DNA from: VXYL01 sp965116345
GTDB taxonomy: Bacteria; Pseudomonadota; Gammaproteobacteria; Pseudomonadales; Azotimanducaceae
Reading direction: 5' to 3'
DNA length: 64,000 bases
NCBI GenBank assembly: GCA_965116345.1
Contig: OZ220680.1
Span: 1,798,001-1,862,000, forward strand
Under the pieces are notes generated by a model, which saw only the letters and a program-made list of their open reading frames with translations, was not told where the DNA came from and searched no databases. The translations under genes were made by a program, and so were the position numbers. Shown one piece after another: positions 17,380 through 24,559 of the stretch; position 1 is the stretch's first letter, and each line of letters opens with the position of its first letter.

Positions 17380-18048
17380 TCACGTCAACGCGGCCATCAG
17401 AAGCTCGTTGGCGACCTGCAGCGAAGGCACGATGAGTTGGCCAAGCAACCGGACCTCCTCGTCCGGTTCGACGAGGTCCGGAATCTGCAGCACGGAGAAT
17501 CCCGCACCGAGCGCCGCGCGCACCCCGTTGGCGGAGTCCTCGAACGCCCAGCAGGATGCTGGTTCGATACCGAGTTCGGCGGCCGCGACAAGATAGATCT
17601 CGGGGTCCGGTTTGCCGCGTTCGACCCGGTCGCCGGTCACTTTCGCGTCGAAGTAGCCGTCGAGAGCAACCGCCGACAACCGATCCGTTGCGCCGGGTTC
17701 TCGCGTTGAAGTGGCCAGCGCGCAGGGCAATCCCGCCTTGCGCACGGTTTCCAGGACTTCGCGTGCGCCGGCCTTGACCGGCGCCGGCCGGTTCCTGAAG
17801 TGGGCGGCGTGGTAGGCGTGCCATTCCGCCACCACGTCGTCGTACGGGAAGTCCGGCGCATGGCCGTCGATCAGGATCTGGCGCATATCGCGCGAACGTC
17901 TGCCGACACAACGGTAGTAGGTGGGGAGATTCGGCGTGACGCCGTGGACGGAACAGGCGTGCAGGAAGCTCTCAAGCGCCTGCCTCTCCGTGTCCAGAAG
18001 CAATCCGTCCATGTCGAACACGACCGCCCCCGGTGGGTCTAATCCCAC
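17380..18048 (-). CDS. HAD superfamily (subfamily IA) phosphatase
   Basis: This 222-residue protein has the HAD motifs: motif I 'VVFDMDGLLLDTE', motif II 'ALATST', motif III Lys in 'RGKPDPEIYL', and motif IV 'FEDSANGVRAALGAG'. The helical cap of about 70 residues follows motif I. It looks like the beta-phosphoglucomutase / sugar-phosphatase branch; the substrate cannot be told from sequence. It begins three bases after the orn stop on the same strand, so the two are probably co-transcribed, and it converges on queG. Confidence 0.93.
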   Translation of the reverse strand: MGLDPPGAVVFDMDGLLLDTERQALESFLHACSVHGVTPNLPTYYRCVGRRSRDMRQILIDGHAPDFPYDDVVAEWHAYHAAHFRNRPAPVKAGAREVLETVRKAGLPCALATSTREPGATDRLSAVALDGYFDAKVTGDRVERGKPDPEIYLVAAAELGIEPASCWAFEDSANGVRAALGAGFSVLQIPDLVEPDEEVRLLGQLIVPSLQVANELLMAALT

Positions 18049-18051
18049 GGC

Positions 18052-18612
18052 TCAGTCAGTGGGCGGCGCGGACAGGTCGAAGAACGTGTCCCGGTAGTGC
18101 CTGAGTTCTGCGATGGACTCGCGGATGTCGTCCAACGCGCGGTGGGTGTTCTGCTTGGCGAAGCGTTCGACGAGATCGGGCCGCCAACGCCGGGCGAGTT
18201 CCTTCACCGAGGAGACGTCGACAATGCGGTAGTGGAGCCAGTTCTCCAGCACCGGCATGTAGCGCCTCAGGAAGCGCCGGTCCTGCCACACCGTGTTGCC
18301 GCACAGCGGCGCCGTGTGGCGGTCGACATGACGTTGGACGAATTGCAGCGTCAGCGCTTCGGCCTCCGTGACGCTCACCTCGGAACGCCGCACCCGGTCC
18401 ACCAGTCCCGTTGCGGTGTGGTGCTCGGTGTTCCACGCATCCATCCCGGCGAGGGCCGACTCGCTCTGATGCGTGGCGAGCACCGGTCCCTCGGCGACGA
18501 CTTCAAGCTTCGCATCGGTAATCACCGTGGCGATCTCCAGGACGACGTCGGTGCCGGGGTCGAGCCCGGTCATTTCCATATCAATCCAAACGAGGGCGCC
18601 GGAGTCGTCCAT
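18052..18612 (-). CDS. orn: Oligoribonuclease
   Basis: This protein is 186 residues from the ATG ending at 18612; the longer frame upstream has a hydrophobic stretch not found in Orn. DEDDh exonuclease motifs are present: 'WIDMEMTGLDP', 'NTEHHTATGLVDRV', and 'NTHRALDDIRESI'. Orn degrades 2-5-nt RNAs and pGpG to mononucleotides and is essential in many gammaproteobacteria. The 143-bp gap to the divergent rhodanese gene holds both promoters. Confidence 0.97.
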   Translation of the reverse strand: MDDSGALVWIDMEMTGLDPGTDVVLEIATVITDAKLEVVAEGPVLATHQSESALAGMDAWNTEHHTATGLVDRVRRSEVSVTEAEALTLQFVQRHVDRHTAPLCGNTVWQDRRFLRRYMPVLENWLHYRIVDVSSVKELARRWRPDLVERFAKQNTHRALDDIRESIAELRHYRDTFFDLSAPPTD

Positions 18613-18755
18613 GCATCTGCCAACGGCGGAGAGGCCGAAGAAGGTTACCAGACCTGCCAACACCGCCAACCCGTACGATTGTCTGCAGGTCTAATGGGTC
18701 GAAATGATCCACTACAGTATGATCCTCTGCTCTTAGTGCGCGGCTCGTGGACAGA

Positions 18756-19556
18756 ATGCAGCCAACCGTCATCACCGCCGAGGAACTTTCCGCCCAACTG
18801 GAGGGCGAGACACTGCCCTTGGTGGCACAGGTGACCAGCGCGGAGGCCTATCACGCCGGCCACGTTCCCGGGGCCGTTCACGTCGAGCCCAGCGACCTGG
18901 TGTCGGGCATCCCACCGGCGAGCGGCCGGTTGCCGAGCAGCGCGAGACTCACCGCGGTGTTCCGTGGCATGGGTTACGGCCACGACCGGACTGTGGTGAC
19001 GCTGGACGACGAGGGCGGTGGCTGGGCGGGCCGACTGGCGTGGACCCTGGACATCATCGGCAACACGAACTGGCGCTACCTCGACGGCGGCCTGAGGGCG
19101 TGGCAGGCAGCGGGATTGCCGCTAACCCGGGCGCCGACCCCCGTCGCCCCGACGGACGTGGACGTCACCATAGACACCGGACCCATCGCCGAAGCCGACG
19201 ACATCCTCGGGCACATGGATGATCCGGACGTCGTGATCTGGGACTGTCGCTCACGCGCCGAGTTCGAAGGTCGCCGCCGGGCGGCCAAGCGCGCCGGCCA
19301 CATTCCGGGCGCGGTTAATCTCGACTGGCTCAACCTGATGGACCGGGACCGGGACCTGCGCCTGGTGGAGAATCCACGTGCCCTGCTCGCTCGCCACGGC
19401 GTGGTCGCCGAACGCGACGTGATCACCCACTGTCAGACCCACCACCGTTCCGGCCTGACCTACATGGTTGCGCGACTGCTTGGTTTCCCCCGCATCCGTG
19501 CGTATCACGGCTCCTGGTCCGAGTGGGGCAATCGCGAAGACACCCCCGTCGAGTAA
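18756..19556 (+). CDS. Sulfurtransferase with two rhodanese domains
   Basis: The protein is 266 residues with two rhodanese domains. The second carries the active-site loop 'CQTHHRS' with the catalytic Cys; the first lacks it. The loop is closer to RhdA-type thiosulfate sulfurtransferases than to CGSGVT mercaptopyruvate enzymes. It transfers sulfane sulfur to cyanide or a physiological thiol acceptor. An alternative GTG start lies nine bases upstream at 18747. It is seven bases before psd, an arrangement also seen in Pseudomonas (rhdA-psd), so they are probably one operon. Confidence 0.93.
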   Translation: MQPTVITAEELSAQLEGETLPLVAQVTSAEAYHAGHVPGAVHVEPSDLVSGIPPASGRLPSSARLTAVFRGMGYGHDRTVVTLDDEGGGWAGRLAWTLDIIGNTNWRYLDGGLRAWQAAGLPLTRAPTPVAPTDVDVTIDTGPIAEADDILGHMDDPDVVIWDCRSRAEFEGRRRAAKRAGHIPGAVNLDWLNLMDRDRDLRLVENPRALLARHGVVAERDVITHCQTHHRSGLTYMVARLLGFPRIRAYHGSWSEWGNREDTPVE

Positions 19557-19563
19557 GCGCTCC

Positions 19564-20406
19564 GTGCATCCATTCACAGTCCTGCAGAGCGTGCTGCCGC
19601 AGCACGGGCTTTCGCGCGGCCTCGGGTTCCTGGCCGCGTCCGAGTCGAAGTGGCTGAAACGGACGCTGATCAACGCTTTCATGGCCGCCTACCGCATCGA
19701 TCTCAGCGAGTTCGAGGGCGACGGCGCGGACGACTACGCGAGTTTCAACGACTTCTTCACTCGACCGCTGCTGCCCGGTTCCCGGCCGCTACCCGACGAC
19801 CCGACCCGGATCGTCAGTCCGGCCGACGGCACGGTCAGCCAGGCGGGTGCGGTTCGAGGTGAAAGGTTGGTCCAGGCCAAGGGGGTCGAATACACCCTTG
19901 CCGAACTGCTCGGCGACGCGCGTCTGGCGGGCATGCTGGCCGGGGGTTCGTTCATCACGATCTACCTGGCGCCGCACAACTACCATCGGGTGCACGCGCC
20001 GCACGATGCGAAACTCGTCGCGAGCGTGGAGATTCCCGGCCGGCTGTTCTCCGTCAACAGCGTGACCGAGCGGCATGTACCTCGGCTGTTTGCCCGCAAC
20101 GAACGTCTGGTCCTCCGCCTTCGGGCGTCGTTCGGTGAGTTCGCGTTGGTTCTCGTCGGCGCCATGATCGTGGCCAGCATCCGCGTGCCGTGGTCGGGTC
20201 CGGCGTCACCCTACCGACGGCGCGTGACCCGCTCGGGGAATGGGGTCCGCTTCGGGCGCGGCGCCGAGGTCGGCGCGTTCCTGCTGGGCTCCACCGTGAT
20301 CGCCGTGTTCCCGCCGGAGGCAGTCGAACTCGTCGACGGTCTCGCGCCGGGGACCGAAGTACAGGTCGGCACGACCATCGGGACGGTGTCTCAGGCGGAC
20401 CTATGA
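19564..20406 (+). CDS. psd: Phosphatidylserine decarboxylase proenzyme
   Basis: The protein is 280 residues from a GTG start at 19564, seven bases after the sulfurtransferase stop. The self-cleavage site LGST is at residues 241-244 ('GAFLLGSTVIAVF'), with Ser243 becoming the pyruvoyl group. The Asp and His of the autocatalytic triad are in 'SPADGTVSQ' and 'APHNYHRVHAPHD'. It makes phosphatidylethanolamine at the inner membrane. A four-hairpin element lies 64 bp after the stop and probably ends transcription. Confidence 0.97.
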   Translation: MHPFTVLQSVLPQHGLSRGLGFLAASESKWLKRTLINAFMAAYRIDLSEFEGDGADDYASFNDFFTRPLLPGSRPLPDDPTRIVSPADGTVSQAGAVRGERLVQAKGVEYTLAELLGDARLAGMLAGGSFITIYLAPHNYHRVHAPHDAKLVASVEIPGRLFSVNSVTERHVPRLFARNERLVLRLRASFGEFALVLVGAMIVASIRVPWSGPASPYRRRVTRSGNGVRFGRGAEVGAFLLGSTVIAVFPPEAVELVDGLAPGTEVQVGTTIGTVSQADL

Positions 20407-20470
20407 GATCAGTTGGCGTCAGGATCCACGGCCCTGTCCGACAATGCCTGCGTCGTCCGTCGCCGGACAA

Positions 20471-20592
20471 GGAATGCTCTGATCAAGCCGTCCTTGGCTT
20501 GATCAGAAACGCAAAAACAAGAGCGCGGTCTTTTTTTGCGTGCAAATTCAACTCCTTGCGTCCTTGAATTTGGCGGCACATCCCTGTGCCGC
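20471..20592. repeat. Four-hairpin repeated element, copy A
   Basis: This copy is nearly identical to 24389-24518. In order it holds four inverted repeats: CTGATCAAGCC/GGCTTGATCAG; ACGCAAAAA/TTTTTTTGCGT; CAAATTCAA/TTGAATTTG with small internal differences; and GGCGGCAC/GTGCCGCG. It lies between the convergent 3' ends of psd and epmA and reaches to within three bases of the epmA stop codon. The second and third hairpins are AT-rich against the surrounding GC-rich DNA. Likely a bidirectional terminator that is also a dispersed repeat. Confidence 0.85.
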
Positions 20593-20594
20593 GC

Positions 20595-21506
20595 CTACGC
20601 ACGGCTCCAGTCGAAGGCCATCGTACTGGCGATTGACGACACCCCGAGGCGCAATGCCAGCAGTCGATCGAAACCCACGGCCACCCCCGCGCAGTCCGGC
20701 AGGCCGTGGCGTTGGGCGGCGATCAGGCGTTCGTCGGGGGCGACAGGCGCGCTATTTCGCTGGCGCCGCTTCGCCGCGTCCGAGGCCATGCGCCGCTCGA
20801 GTTCGTCCGCGTCGCAGAGTTCGTGGTAGCCGTTGGCGATCTCTACGCCGTCGACGACCAACTCGAATCGCGCCGCCGACCCTTCCTCGTTCACGCGCGC
20901 CAGGGAGGCGAGGCACGCGGGAAAGTCGGTGATGAACACGCGCCTGCCGTGCAACGTGCCGACCGCGTCCGCGAAGATCAGGTCCCGCGCGTCGTCAGCG
21001 TCGATGTCGTCTGTCGAGCCCAAGCCACGGGCCAGATCCAGGAGCGTCTCGTCGCTGGATTGGGAGACGTCGACGCCGGATCGGCGTTCAAGGAGATCCG
21101 CATAGCCGATGTTCTCGTACGACGCGGGGCCGATCAGGACGTCCACCAGTTCCGCGACCTCGGCCATCAGGCGGGGTGCGTCGAAGCCCAGGCGATACCA
21201 CTCGATCATGGTGAACTCCGGGTTGTGCCAACGGCCTTCCTCGCTGTCGCGGAATACTGGCCCGACCTGGTAGATGGACGGCGCGCCGGCGGCGAGCAGT
21301 CGCTTCATGGGGTATTCGGGCGAGGTCTGCAGGTAGCGGCCGGTCGTCAGGCGCATGCTGTCGATGGCGGGGTCGGTGACACCGTGTCGGCCAAGCACGG
21401 GCGTCTGCACCTCGAGCACGTCGCGCGCCGCGAAGAAGCCACGCACCGCACCCAGCATGGCGGCGCGTTCCCGCAGAGCGTCGATACCGCCCGATGGGCG
21501 CCACAT
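20595..21506 (-). CDS. epmA: EF-P--(R)-beta-lysine ligase EpmA
   Basis: This 303-residue protein is a class II lysyl-tRNA-synthetase-like enzyme that lacks the anticodon-binding domain. Motif 2 ('VGPVFRDSEEGRWHNPEFTM') and motif 3 ('GLPDCAGVAVGFDRLLAL') are clear. It ligates (R)-beta-lysine onto Lys34 of EF-P. It begins 15 bases after the efp stop on the same strand, and epmB is divergent from efp, so all three parts of the EF-P pathway are together. The ATG ending at 21506 is the only plausible start. Confidence 0.97.
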   Translation of the reverse strand: MWRPSGGIDALRERAAMLGAVRGFFAARDVLEVQTPVLGRHGVTDPAIDSMRLTTGRYLQTSPEYPMKRLLAAGAPSIYQVGPVFRDSEEGRWHNPEFTMIEWYRLGFDAPRLMAEVAELVDVLIGPASYENIGYADLLERRSGVDVSQSSDETLLDLARGLGSTDDIDADDARDLIFADAVGTLHGRRVFITDFPACLASLARVNEEGSAARFELVVDGVEIANGYHELCDADELERRMASDAAKRRQRNSAPVAPDERLIAAQRHGLPDCAGVAVGFDRLLALRLGVSSIASTMAFDWSRA

Positions 21507-21520
21507 GGTCTCCGGCCCGA

Positions 21521-22093
21521 TCAGGTCTTGACGCGGCTCACGTACTCGCTGGTGCGTGTGTCGATCCTCAGGACATCGCCGATCTCGACGAACAGCGGCA
21601 CCTTGATCGACGCGCCCGTGGCGAGAGTGGCCGGCTTGGTGCCCCCCTGGGCCGTGTCGCCGCGCAGACCCGGGTCGGTCTCGGTCACCGCCAGTTCGAC
21701 GAAGTTCGGCAGCACGACGGCAATCGGGTCGTCGTTCCACAGGGTCACGCTGCACACCTCCTGACCGCTGAGCCAACGGCTCGCGTCGCCGACCACCGCC
21801 GAGGATGCCGCCATCTGCTCGTAGCTGCCGTCGGTCTTCATGAAGTGCCACAGGTCGCCGTCGCTGTAAAGGAACTCCATCTGGGTCTCGAGCACATCGG
21901 CGGCGTCGATGGACTCGCCGCTGCGGAACGTCCTGTCCCAGACACGGCCGGTTTTGAGGTTGCGGAACTTGACGCGGCTGAACGCCTGACCCTTGCCGGG
22001 TTTGACGAACTCGTTGTCGAGGATGGTGCACGGATCGCCCTCGAGCAGCACTTTCAGTCCCGGTCGGAATTCGTTGGTAGAATAGATCGCCAC
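21521..22093 (-). CDS. efp: Translation elongation factor P
   Basis: This protein is 190 residues from a GTG start ending at 22093. The acceptor lysine is Lys34 in 'KPGKGQAFSRVKF', the context required by EpmA. KOW, OB and C-terminal domains are all present, including the 'GASIKVPLFVEIGDVLRIDT' end. EF-P relieves ribosome stalling at polyproline. It is divergent from epmB with a 59-bp gap. Confidence 0.98.
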   Translation of the reverse strand: MAIYSTNEFRPGLKVLLEGDPCTILDNEFVKPGKGQAFSRVKFRNLKTGRVWDRTFRSGESIDAADVLETQMEFLYSDGDLWHFMKTDGSYEQMAASSAVVGDASRWLSGQEVCSVTLWNDDPIAVVLPNFVELAVTETDPGLRGDTAQGGTKPATLATGASIKVPLFVEIGDVLRIDTRTSEYVSRVKT

Positions 22094-22152
22094 GCTCTTA
22101 CGTCCTCCTATTGATCGGTGGTTAGCCGTCGTACGGGCGGGAAAGACGACGG

Positions 22153-23181
22153 ATGATACCGGCCAAATCCCTGCGAACAAGCGCCAACCGACAGGCAGAA
22201 GCGTGGCGGCGGGAGCTTGCCCGGGCGGTCAACGATCTGGACGAGTTGCTCGACCTCGTGGGCGTCGCCCGAGAAGCCGTGGACGCCCTACCCTCGGGTG
22301 CCGGTTTTCCGCTGCGGGTGCCGCGTCCCTACATCGCCCGGATGCGCCGGGGTGACGCGGACGACCCGCTGCTGCGACAGGTCCTGCCCACCGGGGCGGA
22401 GGGGGAGACGAGATCCGGCTACCTGGCCGACCCATTGCGCGAAGCCGCTTCCGCGGCGGGTGCCGGCGTTCTGCAGAAATACCACGGCCGGGCGCTGATC
22501 ATCACTGCCGGATCGTGCCCGGTGAACTGCCGGTACTGCTTCAGACGCCACTTCCCCTACGCCGAACATCGCCAGGCGCGGGACTTTCCGTCCCTGGATG
22601 CCGTCCGCAACGACTCCTCCATCACCGAGGTCATTCTCTCGGGCGGAGAGCCGCTCATGTTGACCGATGCCCACCTCGGCCGGCTGCTGGCGGGCATCGC
22701 GGCCATCGACCACGTGCGGCGGGTGCGGATCCACACCCGCATGCCCGTGGTGATTCCGCAACGCGTGACGCCGCGCCTGGTGGACGTGTTCGCCAGCGTC
22801 CGACCGCGGGTGGTCATCGTCACGCACTTCAATCATCCCAACGAGGTCGACGATGCCTGTGTGTGCGCCATGCAGGCCATGGACCGCTTAACGCTGCTCA
22901 ACCAGAGTGTCCTGCTGCGCGGCGTGAACGACGACGGCGTGGCCCTGGTGGAGCTTTCCGAACGCCTGTTCGCCGCCGGTGTCCTGCCGTATTACCTGCA
23001 CATGCCCGACGCGGTGGCCGGCACGGCGCACTTCGATGTTCCCGTCGAGCGCGCGCTCGCGCTGCATCGGCACCTCACCGAGCGCTTGCCCGGCTACCTG
23101 GTGCCCCGGCTGGTGCGCGAGACCCCGGGCGAACCGGCCAAGGAACTCGTCCACGCATCCCAAGGGCGCGCCTCTGCTTGA
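22153..23181 (+). CDS. epmB: EF-P beta-lysylation protein EpmB (lysine 2,3-aminomutase-like)
   Basis: This 342-residue radical-SAM enzyme carries the CxxxCxxC cluster motif in 'CPVNCRYCFRRHFPY' and a conserved 'ILSGGEPLML' and 'RIHTRMPVVIPQR'. It converts (S)-lysine to (R)-beta-lysine with PLP, for EpmA. Length is normal for EpmB and shorter than clostridial KamA. The stop codon TGA overlaps a TTG that probably starts the next gene. Confidence 0.97.
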   Translation: MIPAKSLRTSANRQAEAWRRELARAVNDLDELLDLVGVAREAVDALPSGAGFPLRVPRPYIARMRRGDADDPLLRQVLPTGAEGETRSGYLADPLREAASAAGAGVLQKYHGRALIITAGSCPVNCRYCFRRHFPYAEHRQARDFPSLDAVRNDSSITEVILSGGEPLMLTDAHLGRLLAGIAAIDHVRRVRIHTRMPVVIPQRVTPRLVDVFASVRPRVVIVTHFNHPNEVDDACVCAMQAMDRLTLLNQSVLLRGVNDDGVALVELSERLFAAGVLPYYLHMPDAVAGTAHFDVPVERALALHRHLTERLPGYLVPRLVRETPGEPAKELVHASQGRASA

Positions 23182-24389
23182 ACGTGACGGACGAACAAAA
23201 CAGCGCCCCATGGTCTCTACGGACCAGTGCAATAGCTGCGGCGGCCGCCATCGGCTACGTGGTCGCGTCCGCCGTCGTCCTGGCGACCTGGCACGTCGTC
23301 AACGACCAGTGGAGCGATGCGGCCATTGACCGCTACGGCAAGGCGCTCGCCGAAGACCTAGCCCACCTTGCGCTCGAACCCCTGCTGAACCAGGACCGTA
23401 TTCGCCTCGGCGTGCTTGCCGAACGACGGGCCAGGCGACCCGAGGTGCGCCGCATCGCTGTCTACACCGTCGACAATCGGCTGTTCCTCGTCGCCGGCGA
23501 GGCCCACTCTGCGGATGTGCCGACGTTCATCCGCCCCATCGCCGTGCAGGACACCGTCGCCGGCGACGTCCAGGTCGCGTTGAACGCCGACCGTTTCGGC
23601 CTACCGGTCAACCGGCTACTCGAGCGGGGGTGGCTGGTGATCGTCGGTGGGTTTGTCCTGGTCGTGGTGGTGGCGGCCTACGTCAGCCATGCCAGCCGTC
23701 AACGCCAGAGAGCCCTTACCGAGGCGAAGGACGGCCCAGAGCCGCTGGTACCCACCTACATGCTGGTCGCAAATCTGGCCGTGGTCAAGGGCACCTCGGC
23801 CAGCCAACGCGGTCGCACACTGCGACGCGGTCTGGCCGTCGCCGAGCGCATCGCCAATCTCTATGCCGGACAAGCCGAACAGGCTTCGGATTCCGGCGTG
23901 CTGCTGCGGTTCCGGCCAACAGCGTCCGCGGAGCGCGGCTTCGAGGTGGTGTGCGCGGCCCTGTTGCTGCAGCGCCTGCTGAACGGCCCGGAAGGGTCGA
24001 AAGGCGGGAGTCCGAGTGCCTCCTCGGGTGACGGCGACCCGTCCAGCGCTCCGTTCCGCTATGGCCTGGACCTCTCGGGTACCGGCACGGCCACCGACGC
24101 GGCTACCGCCGGTCCGACCGCGCGCGTCTCCCCATTCGCCAACGTCCTGTTGCTGGCGTCCCTGGCCCCGCCCGGGGAACTTGCCATCGGCGAGACCGCC
24201 TACGACGCCATCGACCGGCCCGGGCGGGTCGCAATCGACGCCCTCGACAATCCCGCCACCCAGGCCCTGTCGGTGGGTTTGGCCGTTCCCCGAGGGATCA
24301 TCCGCGGGATCTCGGATGAGTACGAAGCCCTGCTCGACCGCCAAGCCGCCGTGATCGGCAACGGTTCCAACGAATCAGTCGACCGCTAG
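23178..24389 (+). CDS. Two-TM membrane protein with degenerate nucleotide-cyclase-like domain
   Basis: The protein is 403 residues from TTG 23178 (overlapping the epmB stop) or 401 from GTG 23184. Two membrane segments (about residues 17-38 and 151-172) bracket a periplasmic region of about 110 residues. The cytoplasmic part (173-403) reads like a class III cyclase homology domain: a 'LLRFRPTASAERGFEVV' strand-helix, 'FRYGLDLSGTG' in place of the usual RIGIHxG, then 'FANVLLLASLAPPGELAIGE' and 'YDAI'. Metal-binding Asp residues are not evident, so it is probably a sensor or regulator and not a working cyclase. The layout recalls the YtjB/AhpA membrane protein family. Function unknown. Confidence 0.75.
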   Translation: MNVTDEQNSAPWSLRTSAIAAAAAIGYVVASAVVLATWHVVNDQWSDAAIDRYGKALAEDLAHLALEPLLNQDRIRLGVLAERRARRPEVRRIAVYTVDNRLFLVAGEAHSADVPTFIRPIAVQDTVAGDVQVALNADRFGLPVNRLLERGWLVIVGGFVLVVVVAAYVSHASRQRQRALTEAKDGPEPLVPTYMLVANLAVVKGTSASQRGRTLRRGLAVAERIANLYAGQAEQASDSGVLLRFRPTASAERGFEVVCAALLLQRLLNGPEGSKGGSPSASSGDGDPSSAPFRYGLDLSGTGTATDAATAGPTARVSPFANVLLLASLAPPGELAIGETAYDAIDRPGRVAIDALDNPATQALSVGLAVPRGIIRGISDEYEALLDRQAAVIGNGSNESVDR

Positions 24390-24518
24390 GAATGCTCTGA
24401 TCAAGCCATCCCTGGCTTGATCGCTTGATCAGAACGCAAAAACAAGAGCGCGGTCTTTTTTTGCGTGCAAATTCAACTCCTTGCGTCTTTGAATTTGGCG
24501 GCACATCCCTGTGCCGCC
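24389..24518. repeat. Four-hairpin repeated element, copy B
   Basis: This is the second copy of the 20471-20592 element, starting on the last base of the upstream gene's TAG stop. All four inverted repeats are kept; the last, GGCGGCAC/GTGCCGCC, is perfect here. It carries an extra 8-bp duplication (GCTTGATC) in the first hairpin's right arm. Like copy A it lies between convergent genes, and in the same orientation. Confidence 0.85.
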
Positions 24519-24526
24519 TGTGCCGC

Positions 24527-24559
24527 GCTAGGGAAGGTCCTAATCAGACCTTCCCTAGC
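24527..24559. terminator. Strong hairpin spanning the parC stop codon
   Basis: A perfect 13-bp inverted repeat, GCTAGGGAAGGTC (24527-24539) and GACCTTCCCTAGC (24547-24559), with a 7-base loop. The loop holds part of the parC stop codon (24544-24546). It follows copy B of the four-hairpin element by eight bases. No long T-run follows, but stem strength and place suggest termination of parC transcripts. Confidence 0.6.
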
